The notes: a model not told the origin generated them from the sequence alone. Counted from the first letter of the stretch, positions 1 through 12,618 are shown. The stretch is DNA of 64,000 nucleotides from Rhabdophis nuchalis (GCA_039707465.1 CM077658.1:13894074-13958073); one strand, 5' to 3'. Numbers and translations are program-made.

Positions 1-22
1 GCTATTATCTCTTACGGTTGGC

Positions 23-589
23 TGTTCTGATCGAGGCTTCCCAAGAGCATGAAGCAAACTCCTTTTCCCAACAAAAACCCCTTTTATTAATTTACTGTGA
101 ATTCTGGTCATTCACATCCAGTCTTTCAAAGGAGGATTTACAGTCACAGACCTTATCTGACTTGGAAAGCTGACAGGCCGATATCTGCAAAACTTGGCAA
201 GGAGTCTTGGAGAGTCACGAACCAATTAAGCGAACCAATTGTCTCTTGCAAACTCCACTCCCCTTTTGCTCCTCTTTTATTTCTTCAGGGAGGGGAACAT
301 TCATCATCCACCTGTGGCCTTACTCCCAAGTCAACCCCTGTTCCTTAGTTGTTCCTTCATCTGGCAATTTTGCACATGTGCACACTGGGAACAGGCTCCA
401 GCTGTTTGTCTGCCTCACTGATGTCTGACTCTGAAGGCAGCTGATAACTGTCAGACAGCCTTGGCCCCCTCTCTGCCTCCAACACAGAGCCTCATCAGAG
501 CCTTCCCCAGACTCCAGGATTGGCCCAGGTTCCTCCCCAACCTCCTCACTGTCCGAATCTGCTGCCAGCTCTGCTGGTGGGCCACAACA
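23..589 (-). mobile_element. Solo LTR, family 1 (TGTT...AACA)
   Basis: In minus sense it starts TGTTGTGGCCCACC and ends GATCAGAACA, with AATTAATAAAAG about 65 nt before the end as polyadenylation signal. Flanks TTGGC/CTGGC differ at one base, as expected of an old 5-bp target duplication. No internal gag/pol sequence adjoins it. Other copies are at 13820, 14848 and 47826. Confidence 0.7.
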
Positions 590-1907
590 CTGGCTAGCAC
601 TTTGATTGGAAAGGAAATCAAATGTATCTCTTCCTAGTATTGCAAAGGAGAGCCACATAACCCTAGAAAAGAAGCCACAGTGATTTAAAAAAAAGCATAG
701 TGATATTTTATTGCAGGCAACGGTGTCTGTAGATGTGATAAAAGTCAAAGCTTTGGACATCAGATTGCCCATCCTTTCTCTCATCCACAATTTACAAGCT
801 GGAATGGCTTAATCAAAATCCACTAGAAAACACAATATTTTCCTTGATGGACAATATGATGGGCTTATTTTGGGGGGAGGGTTTATTTTAGCCCATGCGC
901 TCAAAAGCCCGATTGGGCTTATTATCCGGGAAGGTCTTATTTTGGGGGAAACAGGGTAATACTTAAAGTACATTCCTGTTGTTTGATGGGTATTCTCCTT
1001 TACCTCCATCTCACACTTTCTGGACATCCGTAATCCTCACCGAGTTGTTTTTGAGACAATTCTGCCCCTCCAGTGTTTCCCTCAAGATACTCTGGAGTTC
1101 AGATGTTGGACTTCCCTTCAACTGAACTCTTCTGCAAGGCTGGACCAATTCTAATCCTCAGCATTCAGAGGCCTGAGTTGATGATAACATTATTCTTTGT
1201 GGGTATCTATACTATTTCTGTTTCCACTTCTGGGGCTGCACTCGCTGCATCTGAATTTTCTATTTAAAAAGTAATTGGATAGGCTTATATTTCAACTCAG
1301 CTGCAAACTGAAAGGAATGGCTGTTTCCTCCAACCTTTTGTTTAATGCTATTTCAATTCTCAATTTTTTTGAGGGGGGAAGGAGGAGGGAATCATTAATC
1401 ATAAATGAAGGAGGATTACTTTTCCTTTTTCAGCCTCGGTATCATCTTTGCATTCGCTAACCCAACTCATTATAAGTTATTTTTGAACACAGTAAAGCTT
1501 TGTGATGAGATGCATTCATTCTGGGCAGGGAAGATGTCTATATTTAGAAGCAATGGACCATTTAAGAACAAATATCTCATCTCATTATGATCAGTTAAAA
1601 GTATAGCATGAAAAACAGCCTGGCAGCCATTCAGCCAAGGACATTTGAGAGTAGGTGTTAGGGACTGAAAGCCTTCCCTGCCATTTATTTAGTTGCCAAA
1701 AATCCCCCAAAAGAATTTACCATTTTTTGTTTTCAGAACGAAGGCCATCCGTTTGGATCCATACTCTAAAAAGTTGCTAGTGCAACTAAGAGAAAAACTA
1801 AATTTGATTTCATTGCACTTCCACTGAATTAAAATGAATACTCATTAACCTAATTAATTTCCAGTTGTGTCTTTGTGTTACAGCCTACAAATCAAATGTT
1901 GAATTAC
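590..1907. other. Gene-free stretch
   Basis: Only the MITE-like fragment at 845-957 was recognised. The short open frames here have no family resemblance. Remaining sequence is AT-rich unique intergenic DNA. Confidence 0.5.
845..957 (-). mobile_element. Short DNA-transposon-like fragment (GTTTCCCC..AAAATAAGAC type)
   Basis: In minus sense it begins CCTGTTTCCCCCAAAATAAG and is made of repeated AAAATAAGCCC-like words on either side of a GGGCTTTTGAGCGC segment. This resembles a widespread amniote MITE. Family not assigned. Confidence 0.4.
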
Positions 1908-1915
1908 CCTCTTTG

Positions 1916-2502
1916 CAGTGGTGGGATTCAGTCAGTTCGCACCTCTCTGGGAGAACCAGTTGTTAACTTTTTAAGCAGTTCAGAGAACCGGTTGTGGGAA
2001 GAAATCTCATGTTGGTTTTTTCCACTTTACAGGGCTAATCCTGTAAGGAAGGGTGTTGCTTCTAGCCCAATGGTAGTCAACCTGGTCCCTACCGCCCACT
2101 AGTGGGCATTCCAGCTTTCATGGTGGGCGGTAGGGGTTTTGTCCGATACCAAAGCACTTTCGGTTTTTTTAATTTAATTGACTTCCCTACTTTATAAATC
2201 ACCATTACTGTGGAACTGGTGGGCGGTTAGAAAATTTTATGACTAACAGAGATACAAAAGTGGGCGGTAGGTATAAAAAGGTTGACTACCTCTGTTCTAG
2301 CCTAATCTTTATTGCTCTGCTTACAGAAACTGCTCCTCCAATTAACCCTTCTTACATTGTAACAACAAAGGCGACGTGCTCATCGACCTGAGTGACGTTG
2401 AGTTGGCCACACCCACCCAGTCACATGACCACCGAGCCCTGCCTACCCAGCTGGTCATTAGGGCAGACAACGGGTTGTTAGATTATTTGAATCCCACCAC
2501 TG
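1916..2502 (+). mobile_element. hAT-like non-autonomous transposon (CAGTGGTGG type) with a nested MITE
   Basis: Ends CAGTGGTGGGATTCAG and GAATCCCACCACTG are inverted repeats. Flanking 8-mers CCTCTTTG (1908-1915) and CCTCTATG (2503-2510) match at 7 of 8, typical of hAT insertion. Interrupted by another element at 2068-2294. The same family recurs at 10217, 12944, 22500, 29575 and 58764. Confidence 0.8.
2068..2294 (+). mobile_element. hAT MITE nested in another hAT element
   Basis: Ends CAATGGTAGTCAACCT and AGGTTGACTACCTCTG are near-perfect inverted repeats. It is bounded by an exact 8-bp duplication TTCTAGCC (2060-2067 and 2295-2302). Internal GGGCGGTAG motifs are repeated on both strands. 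Confidence 0.85.
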
Positions 2503-2510
2503 CCTCTATG

Positions 2511-3454
2511 TAGATGCTTGCTGTCGTGAGAGTAATAAATAAAAGGAAGTAAGATTGTATTGCTAGAAAACCAAGCCACTGCATGTCCAGTATAAGCACG
2601 CTAATGAAAAAAAGGCAGATCAAAATCTATCATGGTTGCTGTTGAAATTGGAAATCATTTAAAAAGAAATGGAGAAATCAAACCTGACTGCTCAGGGTAA
2701 AACGTGCAAAGCAATATCATCAGAACTGAAATTGAACATAACAGTAACAATGCTAAATGCTGATTTGGCAAAAGTAAGATAAAACTGTAACATCACTCAT
2801 TAGTGGCTGTAGTAAAATTATTTCAGAGGGTGGTGTGTGTGTTTGTTTTGTAAGCTGCCTAGAATTACTTAGGTGAGATGGATGTTGTAGAAATATAGAT
2901 GGATGGACGGAGGGATGGAGGGAGGGAGGGATGGAGGGAGGGACGGAGGGAGGAATTCCATGAGGAAACCTCAAATATCATCTATTAAAATCCAGATTTC
3001 AGCTTCATTGTTTGCAAACAGAACTGAGACTTTAGGCCTGGAATTTTTTTTTAAAATGAGAGCAATAAAATTGTGTCTTTTCAGAATTCATACTAATATT
3101 CACTTAGAACGGTACATACGGTTACAGAAAAGAAAGAAAAAAACAACTGGAGCAAATTAAATATGGTGATGAACAAATTGAGCTTGCAAGATTATGGAGC
3201 TAAACATTCATTGTTATGCCCACTGTAACTTGCATTCCTAATGCCATGCTAAAAGTACCGGTAAGTCACTAAGAGTTTGGAAAGTTAAAACTTACTGGAC
3301 TTGATGCCACTAATTTTGCAAGACTTCTTGGCAGAGCACACACTTACAATCGCGCCTTCGTGCCTCTTAAGTTTTTGTCAATGATCCAAACCATCGGACT
3401 CAACACCTCCTTGATTAGCCCACGATATTCTATTTAACAAAAGTACTGATGATA
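2511..3454. other. Gene-free stretch with a GGAG-rich simple repeat
   Basis: Contains a (GGAT)/(GGAG) degenerate tract at 2896-2956. Nothing else recognised. Confidence 0.5.
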
Positions 3455-3680
3455 AGGAGAGCCAGATTGGTATAGGGGTTAAAGCATCAGGCTGGTAACC
3501 AGGAGACTGCAAGTTATGGCCCCACCTTGGACACAGACTAATCCGAGTGACCTTGGGCCAGTCACTTTCTCTCAGCCCTAGGAAAGAGGGGATGGGAAAC
3601 CACTTCTGAAAAATCCTTGCCAAAATTACAGGGACTTATCCAAGCAGTCTCTGAGAATCAGACATGAGTGAACAGAAGAA
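3455..3680 (+). mobile_element. Sauria-type SINE
   Basis: tRNA-like head (GCCAGATTGGTATAGGGGTTAA, then a degenerate B box), central CCTTGGGCCAGTCACTTTCT core, and a 3' tail GCCAAAATTACAGGGACTT shared with Bov-B LINEs. This arrangement is typical of the squamate Sauria SINE. Confidence 0.75.
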
Positions 3681-3771
3681 ATAAAATGATGATAATGACA
3701 GTAAACTATAATATTCAAATGGGTTGTGGAAAGAGAAGTTGCATAGTCACCAACTCATCTTTCCCTCAAAA

Positions 3772-4030
3772 TGGGGGTGTCAAACTCAAGGCTTAGATCT
3801 CGCTGCCCTGGAAGCAGCTAAGGATTGGCCTGCGGTGTCTCTGCCAGCAAAAACAGAGCTCAGGAGGGCCATGTGTGGCCCTCTACTCCATTTTTGGACA
3901 CAGTGGCCTCCTGCAGGCCTCCGCCAGCTCTGTTTTTGCTGGCAGAGGACTGCAGGAGGCTGTCGCAGCTGAAAACGGGGCCCAGAGGGCCCACCCACCC
4001 AGTGCTCCATTTTTACTGGCAGAGGGCTAT
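3772..4030. mobile_element. hAT-like fragment (GGGGTGTCAAACTCAAGG type)
   Basis: Begins GGGGTGTCAAACTCAAGGC and carries several tandem-like TTTTGCTGGCAGAGG / GCAGGAGGC blocks that recur at 11600-11750 and 12890-13280. The 3' terminus is missing. GAAA simple sequence follows at 4105-4141. Confidence 0.55.
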
Positions 4031-4217
4031 CAAATCAAACTGAAAGCAAAACAAAAGGGGAAGTTTTCCTCATTCTGCATTTGAGCATGCAAGAAGGGAC
4101 TGGAAAGGAGAAAGAGAAAGAGAAAGAGAAAGAGAAAGAGGAAAGCCAAAGAAAAAAGAAGAGAAGATGGGAAGAGAACAAAGAAGGAAAAATATGGAAA
4201 GAGGGGAAGGAAGAAGC

Positions 4218-4621
4218 TGTCATGCCTGCAAGCCATCTTTACTTTTGGACTTCAGGCCTTCCACACTTTCTACTTTCTACTTTCTATTGTGGGAAAAAGG
4301 GAGGGTGGATTATATGGAGTTGGGTGATATGTAGCCATAATAACATTCTTCTTAAAAAGCCAAGGTCATTTTTGTCTCTGCACCTATCTGGAACTGGATG
4401 GGTGGAAACTGGCATTGTGGCAGTGGAAGATTGGACCATGTGATGGACTTGTGGGTGTTGGGGCAGGATTTTGAACTTTCAACTAGGTGGGAAAACCTGG
4501 AAGCTTTCAGATTCGGGTTTTCCCAGATGTGCCAACATGGCTCTCTTAATAAATTGGAACTTTGAGGAATCCTTTGCCTCAGACTCTGATTTAATTTTGG
4601 TTGCTATTTGGAACCTTGACA
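4218..4621 (+). mobile_element. Solo LTR, family 2 (TGTCA...TGACA)
   Basis: Starts TGTCATGCCTGCAAGCC and ends GGAACCTTGACA, giving 5-bp terminal inverted repeats. CTTAATAAATTGG lies near the 3' end. Flanks GAAGC/GAAGA match at 4 of 5. Further copies: 26995-27850 (plus, interrupted) and 42983-43403 (minus). Confidence 0.7.
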
Positions 4622-4790
4622 GAAGAAAGGAGAAGGAAGAGGGAAGGAAAAAGGGAAGGAAAGAAGGAAGGGAGGAAGGAAGGAAAGAAGTAGACCAGAT
4701 CAGCCAAAAACTCTACAGCAGTATTTTTCCAACTTGGCAACTGAAAGTGGTCTGGACAAGTTGCCAAGTTGGAAAAACACTGCTTTAAGG
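4622..4790. repeat. GGAA simple repeat followed by a 64-bp MITE remnant
   Basis: 4640-4692 is GGAA-rich. 4719-4782 is a short hairpin with ends CAGTATTTTTCCAACTTGGC and GCCAAGTTGGAAAAACACTG, related to the MITE at 54888. Confidence 0.6.
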
Positions 4791-5642
4791 AATTACAGCA
4801 AAGGGGGGAGAAACTAGCTTTATTGCAGTTTCAACACATATCCAAGCTGATCCAGCAATCCATTAGCCCAGCTCTCAAACAAGGCAGTGTTGTAAGGTCA
4901 TAGAGGTATGGTTGTGAAGTTGAAGTGCCTTAAATATAACTTCTGAGCAAGGAACATGTAATTTATAGCTGTGTAATTTCTTTTCAGCACCCGAGGTCTT
5001 GACTCCTTCCCGGTTTCCCTCTTAGACCAAGCCATCCCTATCATTGAAGATACAACTTTCCTCTTAAGTACTGGCTCTGAAGTAAACAAGGTAGTGGAAC
5101 AGAACAATTAATAGCAACACTTAGGCAGGGAGGCAACTGTTCTTACTCCGAGAATGATTTAGCGCGAGTTAAATATAAAGAGTGCGCGGAATAGGTCTCC
5201 GTGCAGAATTTCCCAGTAACCAAGAAAGCCGCGGCATTTTGCCAAGCGTTCTGTTCAAGCGGATAATCGGAAAGATTGCTGGGGACTGTGCAATGATGGC
5301 AGGGAAGCCATGGGATGCAGGAGCAAGAGAGAATCCTCTGTGATCATTCACAGGTGAGCAAGTGTTCCCTTGACCACTTAATCACTTCCTTTTACATGGA
5401 AAATGGACGCAAATTACGGATTGTAAACCTGTTTTTTTGCCTGTCCAATACAGCATAAGCTGTTACCCACAAAGTGCTAGTTTCAGAGACGGGCGTGACA
5501 TCATTCATCACATCATTTCACGAACAAAATAAATCTGACTGCAAGATATTGAAATGTCTCCCTTGCACAAGCGTTGTCACTTATGCTTGCTTTTAATGTA
5601 TTCCAGAAGGGTATAAAATATGGCCAAAATATCAAGATACAT
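4791..5642. other. Gene-free stretch
   Basis: No repeat family, RNA gene or credible coding segment recognised. Confidence 0.45.
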
Positions 5643-6545
5643 TAAAATAATCAAGTTTATTTATGTATTTGTTTTCTTTATTTGTCAACAAGTACAAGGA
5701 AGCAAGTATGGAAACACATGAAAAATGGCAGAAATAAATGGATATAAACAAGCAAAACATAGCCATAAACACATAAAAAGAGTATATATGAATGGGGACA
5801 GTAGGACAGGCATGCTAGTGTGCTTATGCACGCCCCCTTTATGGACCTCTTAAGTAACATTTAAGGTCCACAGTAGACAGTTTAAGGTCAAAGGTATGGG
5901 AGTTAGAGGAACTAACAACAGGATCAGGTAGGGCTCTCCACACATTTGCTATTCTATCGCTGAAACCGGTTTTCCTGCAATCAAGATTCCAACAGATTAG
6001 ATTTAGTTTGTATCTGTTTCAGTTTCAGTTTATTCAGATTTGTATACCACCCTTTCTCCCTTGCGGGACTCAGGGCAGTGAACAGGCAATAATAAAACAA
6101 CAACAAAAAAATCAAATACAATAAATACGCTAAAAATGAATTAAACCACTAAGCCTGTTCTAAAATCCCCAATAGAAACCCCTAATAAAAACAGATTGAA
6201 AGACTACGCCAGGCCGGCCGCACGAAATAGATGGGTTTTCAAGGCCCGGCGGAAGAGGCGCAGGTCCGTGGTTGTGCGAAGGTCAGGGGGTAGGTCATTC
6301 CAGAGGGCAGGAGCCGCCACAGAGAAGGCTCTCCCCCTGGGGGTCGCCAGCCGACATTGACTGGCGGATGGCACCCTGAGGAGGCCCTCCCTGTGGGAGC
6401 GGACTGGTCGGTGGGAGGTATTTGGTAGGAGACGGTCTCGCAGGGATATCTATTGATATCCCTTGTGTTATTGCTGTTGAAGTAAAAGTAGCCATTAACA
6501 GGTAGGACGTTATGGCAGATAATCTTTTGAACTAAGCTCAGGTCA
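5643..6545 (-). mobile_element. LINE 3' fragment (unassigned family) interrupted by an L2-type LINE end
   Basis: 5643-6005 matches, in minus sense, a second copy at 37322-37475 (shared CTAGTGTGCTTATGCACGCC-like block). 6010-6445 is an L2-type 3' end: GCCACAGAGAAGGCTCTCCC and GTCATTCCAGAGGGC correspond to the ORF2 C-terminus also seen at 18410-18790. The first LINE appears to resume at about 6450-6545 (LSLVQKIICHNVLPVN on the minus strand), so the L2 piece is nested in it. Confidence 0.6.
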
Positions 6546-7081
6546 AAGATATTAAACGAAAAAATCCTTAAAGTTAAAAATAATTTAATAAACAAAAACA
6601 AAAGAAGAAAAGAAGAGCGAGGGGAGAAATGAAAGCAAGCATATAAGAAAGACCTACCTTATATATTAAACTTTTACGTAATCCCTGTTTAACAAAAAAT
6701 ACCCTATGCCACAGTAGTAGAAAATACTTTTCTATTTTTCTAGAAACGGTTAAGTGGTACATTTCCTAAATCCCACCTTTAACATCTGGAGTAATATCAC
6801 TTTTCCCAACTTCTTAATTTTTTTGTCCTTTTGACCACCCCACCACTGATATATGGCGCAACCATAATTCATGAGAGGGGTATGAAAATGAAAATGAAAT
6901 TTATGAAAAGTAGGGGAGAGTTCCATTGCCCCCTTCAAGTTTTCTCTTTTTTAACTTACAGCTGGCTCTCGCTTAGGAATGCCAAAATCTCTTCAAGATA
7001 ATTTATTCTGCCAGTATTTGAAATGATTGTGGAAATATTATTTTTTTTAAAAACCCAAGTATTAACAGAAGGGGCATTAAC
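6546..7081. other. Gene-free stretch
   Basis: AT-rich; nothing recognised. Confidence 0.45.
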
Positions 7082-7190
7082 AGATTGCCAGAGTTGGAAG
7101 GGATCTTGCAGGTCATCTAGTCCAACCCCCTTCCCAAGTAGGAGACCCTACATCTGCCTCTATTTAGGATTGACAGTTCCACCTCTAGTA
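7082..7190 (-). mobile_element. CR1 LINE 3' end
   Basis: CAGAGTTGGAAGGGATCTTG and GGTCATCTAGTCCAACCCCC are the reverse complement of the conserved CR1 3' untranslated end. Short truncated copy. Confidence 0.8.
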
Positions 7191-7879
7191 CTCCTGGGCT
7201 TTGCTTTAATTCCCATACATTTGCTACCACCAAGCTTTATTCTTGCCCCTTCTACACAAATTTTTCATCTCCAGTCTGCAATGGCCCCTCTTGGTTTGCA
7301 AAGTCCAAAGCCCTTAAACTAGAGAGGGATGAATTGCAACAGAAGATCCCAGGGTCTGTGTGTGAAAATATGTCATAGGGCAAGGATCACAACAGTCCTG
7401 GAGGGAGTTTGAGGGGGGGGAGGGTTATGCCAAAAATAGCTAGCTGTTGATGTATCTCCAATCAAAGGGGTGCCTATAAAAAGCTCCTTCCCTAAGCTGA
7501 AGAGTGTCTCGATTCTGTTGGGTAGTTGAGGTAGCTTATTTTGGTTTGGGAGTGTTGACATCGCCACTTCAAATCAAGGCAGATAAAAAGACAATCAAGG
7601 GTCCGCCGACAGTAAAGATAACTGTACAGAGAGGACCCTATACAGAGGACCATGGGAATTGTGAGTTTGAATAAGAAGTGTATAATAGTGCCTTCTACTC
7701 AGCCACAAAATACATTGTCAATGTGTTGATCTAGGTCACCTAATATTCTCTCTCTCTCTCTCATTTATCACTAAAAGTGGCTTGAAATCATCTACTGGTC
7801 ATCTCTAGCTTCTCTATCTGTATCTTCTCTACATCTCTATCTTATCTATTATCAAAAATAGCTTGCAATCATCTAGTGG

Positions 7880-7880
<1 letters not shown>
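7191..7880. other. Gene-free stretch
   Basis: Only a short CT-dinucleotide run near 7748-7762 and scattered TATC words leading into the array that follows. Confidence 0.45.
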
Positions 7881-7952
<72 letters not shown>

Positions 7953-8020
7953 ATCTATCTATCTCCAGCTATCCATCCATCCATCCATCCATCCATCTAT
8001 CTATCCAGCTATCCAGCTCT

Positions 8021-8078
<58 letters not shown>
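7881..8078. repeat. Compound microsatellite (TATC)n (CATC)n (CAGC)n
   Basis: About 70 bp of TATC units, then CATC units (7970-8000), then 15 or so CAGC units (8022-8078). The apparent open frame of YLSI and ASQP repeats is an artefact of the array. Confidence 0.95.
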
Positions 8079-8080
<2 letters not shown>

Positions 8081-10108
8081 TTCAGGTTGCACATCTTAGT
8101 ACCATCATATTCATGGCTCTCACGGGTAAAAAAAATAGAAGGTCTCATGCAGAGAAAGGCAACATTTTAGAACTGGGGACACACTGGAAACATTGATGTT
8201 GTGCCACAAGTGTTCTAATGGAATGTCCACTATGGAGAGGCAATGTTAAGTCCCAAAGTGGATTTCCTGGTAGCAACCAATCGTCAAATGTCCATTTACC
8301 AGAAGCAACTTGGTAAGGATGCTTCATCGCAGCCTCCTAACACTGTAAGGATATTCCTGTCAAAACCATGAGCGACCTTTATTTTCTTTGTGCGGTAAGT
8401 GTGCTTTCTGGATCAATGGGCCCACTTCCAAAGCAATGGAGCATTTCTAAGCATACCTGTGAGGAACCCATGAGGAAGCCACAGGCACTCTGAGAAATAA
8501 AGGTTGACAGTCTGCAGCAGGCTGGCTTTCATTATATTTTTTAATTAAAAGGATGGCTATGCCTGTAGAGATCTGTCATAACATGTAAAGTCAGGAAAAG
8601 TAGGAAGCCTGACATATGGCAGCCTACCAGAAGGATGTGGTCTTTAGATATCCTCATCCCTGATCTGAAGTTTACATCAAAAGGAGTTCTACAGCTAAGT
8701 GGAAAAGAAAGTACTAAATATACCAGTATATTTTAAAGAGTGAAATATAAAGGGGGGAGAAATATAGGATAGATTAGCGAAGGTAAGGGAATAAGAAATG
8801 ATACTAGATTATATTTGGGGTTGGGGAAATACATAACTGAGATTTGAAAGAGACACCTATAACAACAGAGAGGAGAAGAGAATGAGAGGAAGAGGAGGGA
8901 AGGAAGGAAGAGGGAAGGAGAGGAGGGTAGAAGGGAGAGAAAGAGAAGGAGAGACGGTAGGAAGGGGAAGAGGGAGAGTAGGAGTAGGGGAGAGGTAAAG
9001 GAAGAAGGGGAAGGAGAGGAAGAAAGAAGAAAGTAGAGAAGGGAGGGAGGGAGAAAAGAAAGGGAAAATAAGGTGGTGTTACAACAGGCGGAAAGGATGG
9101 TAAATAAAGCTATTATAACCTATTAAAATGGAATAACAAATGTATAAGAATGACAAATGGAAAGAAGAATAACAATTATGTGAATGTATACTTACAATGA
9201 GAATAAAAAATAAGAAACCTTTTTTTTTTAAAGGAGTTCTACAGCTAAGAAAATGCTCCTTATCGTAACTTCTTATAAGACCCTACTTCAAGGGCTTTTT
9301 CTTGTGCAACTCAGCTTTCAGCCTGCCACCTTCACCAATTAACCCCCAAATTATCAAAGCAGAGATTTCCCCCTCAAGCCAACATGAATGGAAAAAAACG
9401 TCTAGGAACCTACACAATGCCGCCTAATGCAAAAAACGCACACAAATATCCATTCAGGCCAGAGCCATTAAAATAGGTTGGATGCCCTCCATCTTAACGT
9501 ATAAACCTTGACCGCTGTCCTATACGATTCATTTTATTGAAAAATAGCAGTTAGGAGAAATTACACAGACGGAAATAGCACCGGGGCGGGGGGATTGGGA
9601 GAGAAGCAAGACCCAACAACAGTACGTAACCAAAGCAACATATCAGAAGTCTTTGTAGAGTGGAAAGCTTGCCAAGTTTCCAAGGAACGTGTTTGATAAG
9701 GGCACGCTCAACCCTTGTGACCTTACTAAATATTCGCCTAGTGTGGGAATATGTGACACATGGTGAGGTTAAGAATAGTAACAATTGCTAACTTTACAGT
9801 AGATAGCTAAAAATGGACTCGCTTCACACCTTTGAGTAATTAGGCCACACAGTGTCTAAATAAATAAATAAATAAACGATTATTAAAGGGTTGGATGGTA
9901 AGATCAGTTGGGAGCGGGGCAATAGAAAAGAGAAACCATTGAAGTTTGACTTATCGGACCAATTCTTGGCTGTTCCATCACTGGACTGCAAAAACATTGG
10001 CGGCCATTGGATGGCAGCAAAGAGTTTCCTGTTTCCCTTCATGTCCACCTAGGGGACATATGTTTTTCTGCAGCCCAAATATGATAGGTTGAACCAAGTC
10101 TTAGGGGA
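8079..10108. other. Gene-free stretch with a purine-rich tract
   Basis: 8873-9062 is almost purely purine on the plus strand (GGAA, GAGA, AAGG words). The rest contains no recognised repeat or gene. Confidence 0.5.
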
Positions 10109-10182
10109 TGCTCAATGGCTAAGACGCTGAACTTGTCGATCAGAAAGGTTGGCAGTTAGGGGGTTCGAATCCCTAGCGTACA
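10109..10182 (+). mobile_element. tRNA-derived SINE head (type B)
   Basis: GCTCAATGGCTAAGACGCTG and GGGGTTCGAATCCCTAG give A-box and B-box like sequence. It lacks a tRNA cloverleaf 3' half. Better copies at 32277-32621 (minus) and 53738-53901 (plus). Confidence 0.6.
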
Positions 10183-10216
10183 GTTAGGTATACCTTTAGA
10201 GGTGGTTGGTTTCAAC

Positions 10217-10530
10217 CAGAGGTGGTATTCAACCAGTTCTGACTGGTTCTGGAGAACCAGCAGTGGAAATTTTGAGTAGTTCAGAGAACTGGTAAGTACC
10301 ACCTCTGGCTGGCTTCGCCTGCATCTATTCGCTGCCTCCCGAGTCCCTGCTGATTGGCTGAGTCCTCTTCTGTTGCCCTGCACAGGAGAACAAAACTGGA
10401 AAGTGGGGCGGGGTGGGGAAGGAATGGGGATTTTACAGTATCCTTCCCCTGCCACGCCCACCAAGCCATGTCCACCAAGCCACGCCACGCCTACAGAACC
10501 TGTAGTAAAAAAAATTGAATCCCACCACTG
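10217..10530 (+). mobile_element. hAT-like transposon (CAGAGGTGG type)
   Basis: Ends CAGAGGTGGTATTCAACC and GAATCCCACCACTG. Flanks GTTTCAAC/GGTTCAAC (7 of 8). It holds one copy of the 41-bp internal unit that is tandemly expanded at 29714-30080. Confidence 0.8.
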
Positions 10531-10538
10531 GGTTCAAC

Positions 10539-11466
10539 TAGTGGTTTCAAATTAAGGAGAAAGAAACCTTGGAAGTTTGAACTAACTTCAGGGTATTCCA
10601 CCGCATGTAAGAGAACTTTTCCTGAGTGACGTAACCCCTTTCGCTGAGCTAAAGCTGTGGCATCCATTTCTGGTCTCACCTTGTAAATTTATTGGATCGC
10701 CTCTCTGCTTCGTTCCCTTGGCAACCTACCTTGGCTGTTGTGAACAAACCACAATAGAATATTGCCGAAGTACAAATTGTTCTAGTTGGTGGTAAATCAA
10801 CCCCCATGACCAGCATTTAGGAACACTCAGATTCCTCTTCTAAAGGAGATGAAATGCAACTGGGCTTCACAATCGACCATGAAGCTTACAAAAGACATTG
10901 ACCTTCAGGTTTTTTTTTTGTTTTTGTAAACTCATGCAAGAATACAACATGTCCTACAGCAAATATTGGCTTGTTCTCTGAATCTCAATGATGCCTTCCG
11001 TGGAGTTGTAATCAAAACGGGGTGATTCATAAGGAAACGCCGGCTGACAATTAAAAGATCCATCTCACATTGCTGATATTCTTTGCCTCTGGTTGAGCAG
11101 GGAGCAGCCTACTCAGAATTAGTCTGCTGTATTCTCAGAATTGTGGTGTAAAATAGAGACAGCAGGTACTTCACAGCAAAACAGGGATTTGAACTGCTTA
11201 GCTCTGGGAGAAAGGGAGCCTTTAATTCTTCTTTCAAGAATGCCTGCATCCAGGAAGCGATAAATTAAATGTGTGATCAACACCGTGGGATTTAAGACTG
11301 GATTTTGGTTACATAGATTATGATTCATATATTTTTTTAAAAAAGAGATGAGGGTTGGGTTGGATGATGAGGGACGCCATCTTGATTTCCTTGATCCATC
11401 TCACCTCCCACGTAAACACGGCTTCTTCTCTCCTCTTTTTCCCAATTTGAACTGCTGAGTTAGAAG
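10539..11466. other. Gene-free stretch
   Basis: No repeat family or gene recognised. Confidence 0.45.
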
Positions 11467-11474
11467 GGCTAAAT

Positions 11475-11831
11475 CAGGGGTATCAAACTTGATTTCATTG
11501 AGAGCTTCATTAGGGTTGTGTTTCACCTTGGGGTGTGGGTGTGGCCAGGGCGGGTGTGGCCAGCTTGACATCACTTGTGTCAGGGCGGCCCAAGCGCTCT
11601 GCCAGTGAAAATGGGCTCCCGAGCGCTGTTTTCAGCTGGCACGGCCTCCAGCAACCCTCTTCCAGCGAAAACGGAGCTCAGGTGGGCTCCACGCGGCCCT
11701 CCTGGGCTCCATTTTTGCTGGCGGAAGCACCACGGGCCGGCCCTTCACTGTTCCCAGGGCAGTTCCGCGGGCCGGATCTATGTACCCCGTGGGCTAGATT
11801 CGGGCCCGGGGCCTTGAGTTTGACATCCCTG
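11475..11831 (+). mobile_element. hAT-like transposon (GTATCAAAC / GTTTGACATC type)
   Basis: Ends CAGGGGTATCAAACTTG and GAGTTTGACATCCCTG are inverted repeats. Flanking 8-mers GGCTAAAT (11467-11474) and GGCCAAAT (11832-11839) match at 7 of 8. GC-rich interior with TTTTGCTGGC blocks. Confidence 0.8.
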
Positions 11832-11839
11832 GGCCAAAT

Positions 11840-12618
11840 CATATGAAGGCCTTATGGATACTTATACCCATTTTCTCTTTGGGGGCAATGACAACTTCAG
11901 GCTTCATTCCTGTAGCAAGGAGCATCCTTAAATTCACAAAGCGTTCAGGTTTCCTGAAAATTTTGGGTTCCTGTGGAAGAGCCTTCTGGTTTTCTACTCC
12001 ACGCTCAGCTGGTCTTAAAATGTATTCCTGTGTTTTTGCCTTTCAGGGCAAAACATCACTGAGAGGAGATGCTGGGCATCAGCGTTTTAGGCAATCAAAC
12101 CTCTTCTAGGTTTCCCTGAATCCTAAAATCCCTTGATAAGAGAGGCAGATCGACAGTTCTATAACCTGCTTTCTTTTGCTTAAGAATCCCGCAGCCTCTT
12201 TCATTGTTATGACAGATTAGGTGGGGGGGGGGGGGGGAGAGAGCAGCTATTTTATTTCACTGCTTTTAGCTTGCACTACTTTTGTAAACATTCAGATGTT
12301 TTGAGTCATGGTCTGAAGATGTTTATCAAGAGCTATGCCAACCTTGGCTCCACCTTTCCAGTTGCCATCCACAGCCATTTATCTAAGTGCCTTGACGGAG
12401 TGCCTCCTTCTCTACCCTGGGCTTGCAAATTGCCAACTGGAAATCATGACTAACAGGCGCGGTTGGGTGGATTCCTGAAACCACTTCTCGGTTGAAAAAG
12501 AAAAAAAAGATATACATGACAGAGGATGAATGTCTCTCTCCAAGGGGAAATTTCCATCCTCTGCAGGGATCAGCCTTGCAACTTCTCAAAAGTTTTCTCT
12601 TCCCCCCCACACCTGCAA
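11840..12618. other. Gene-free stretch
   Basis: A poly-G run (12222-12237) is the only feature recognised. Confidence 0.45.
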
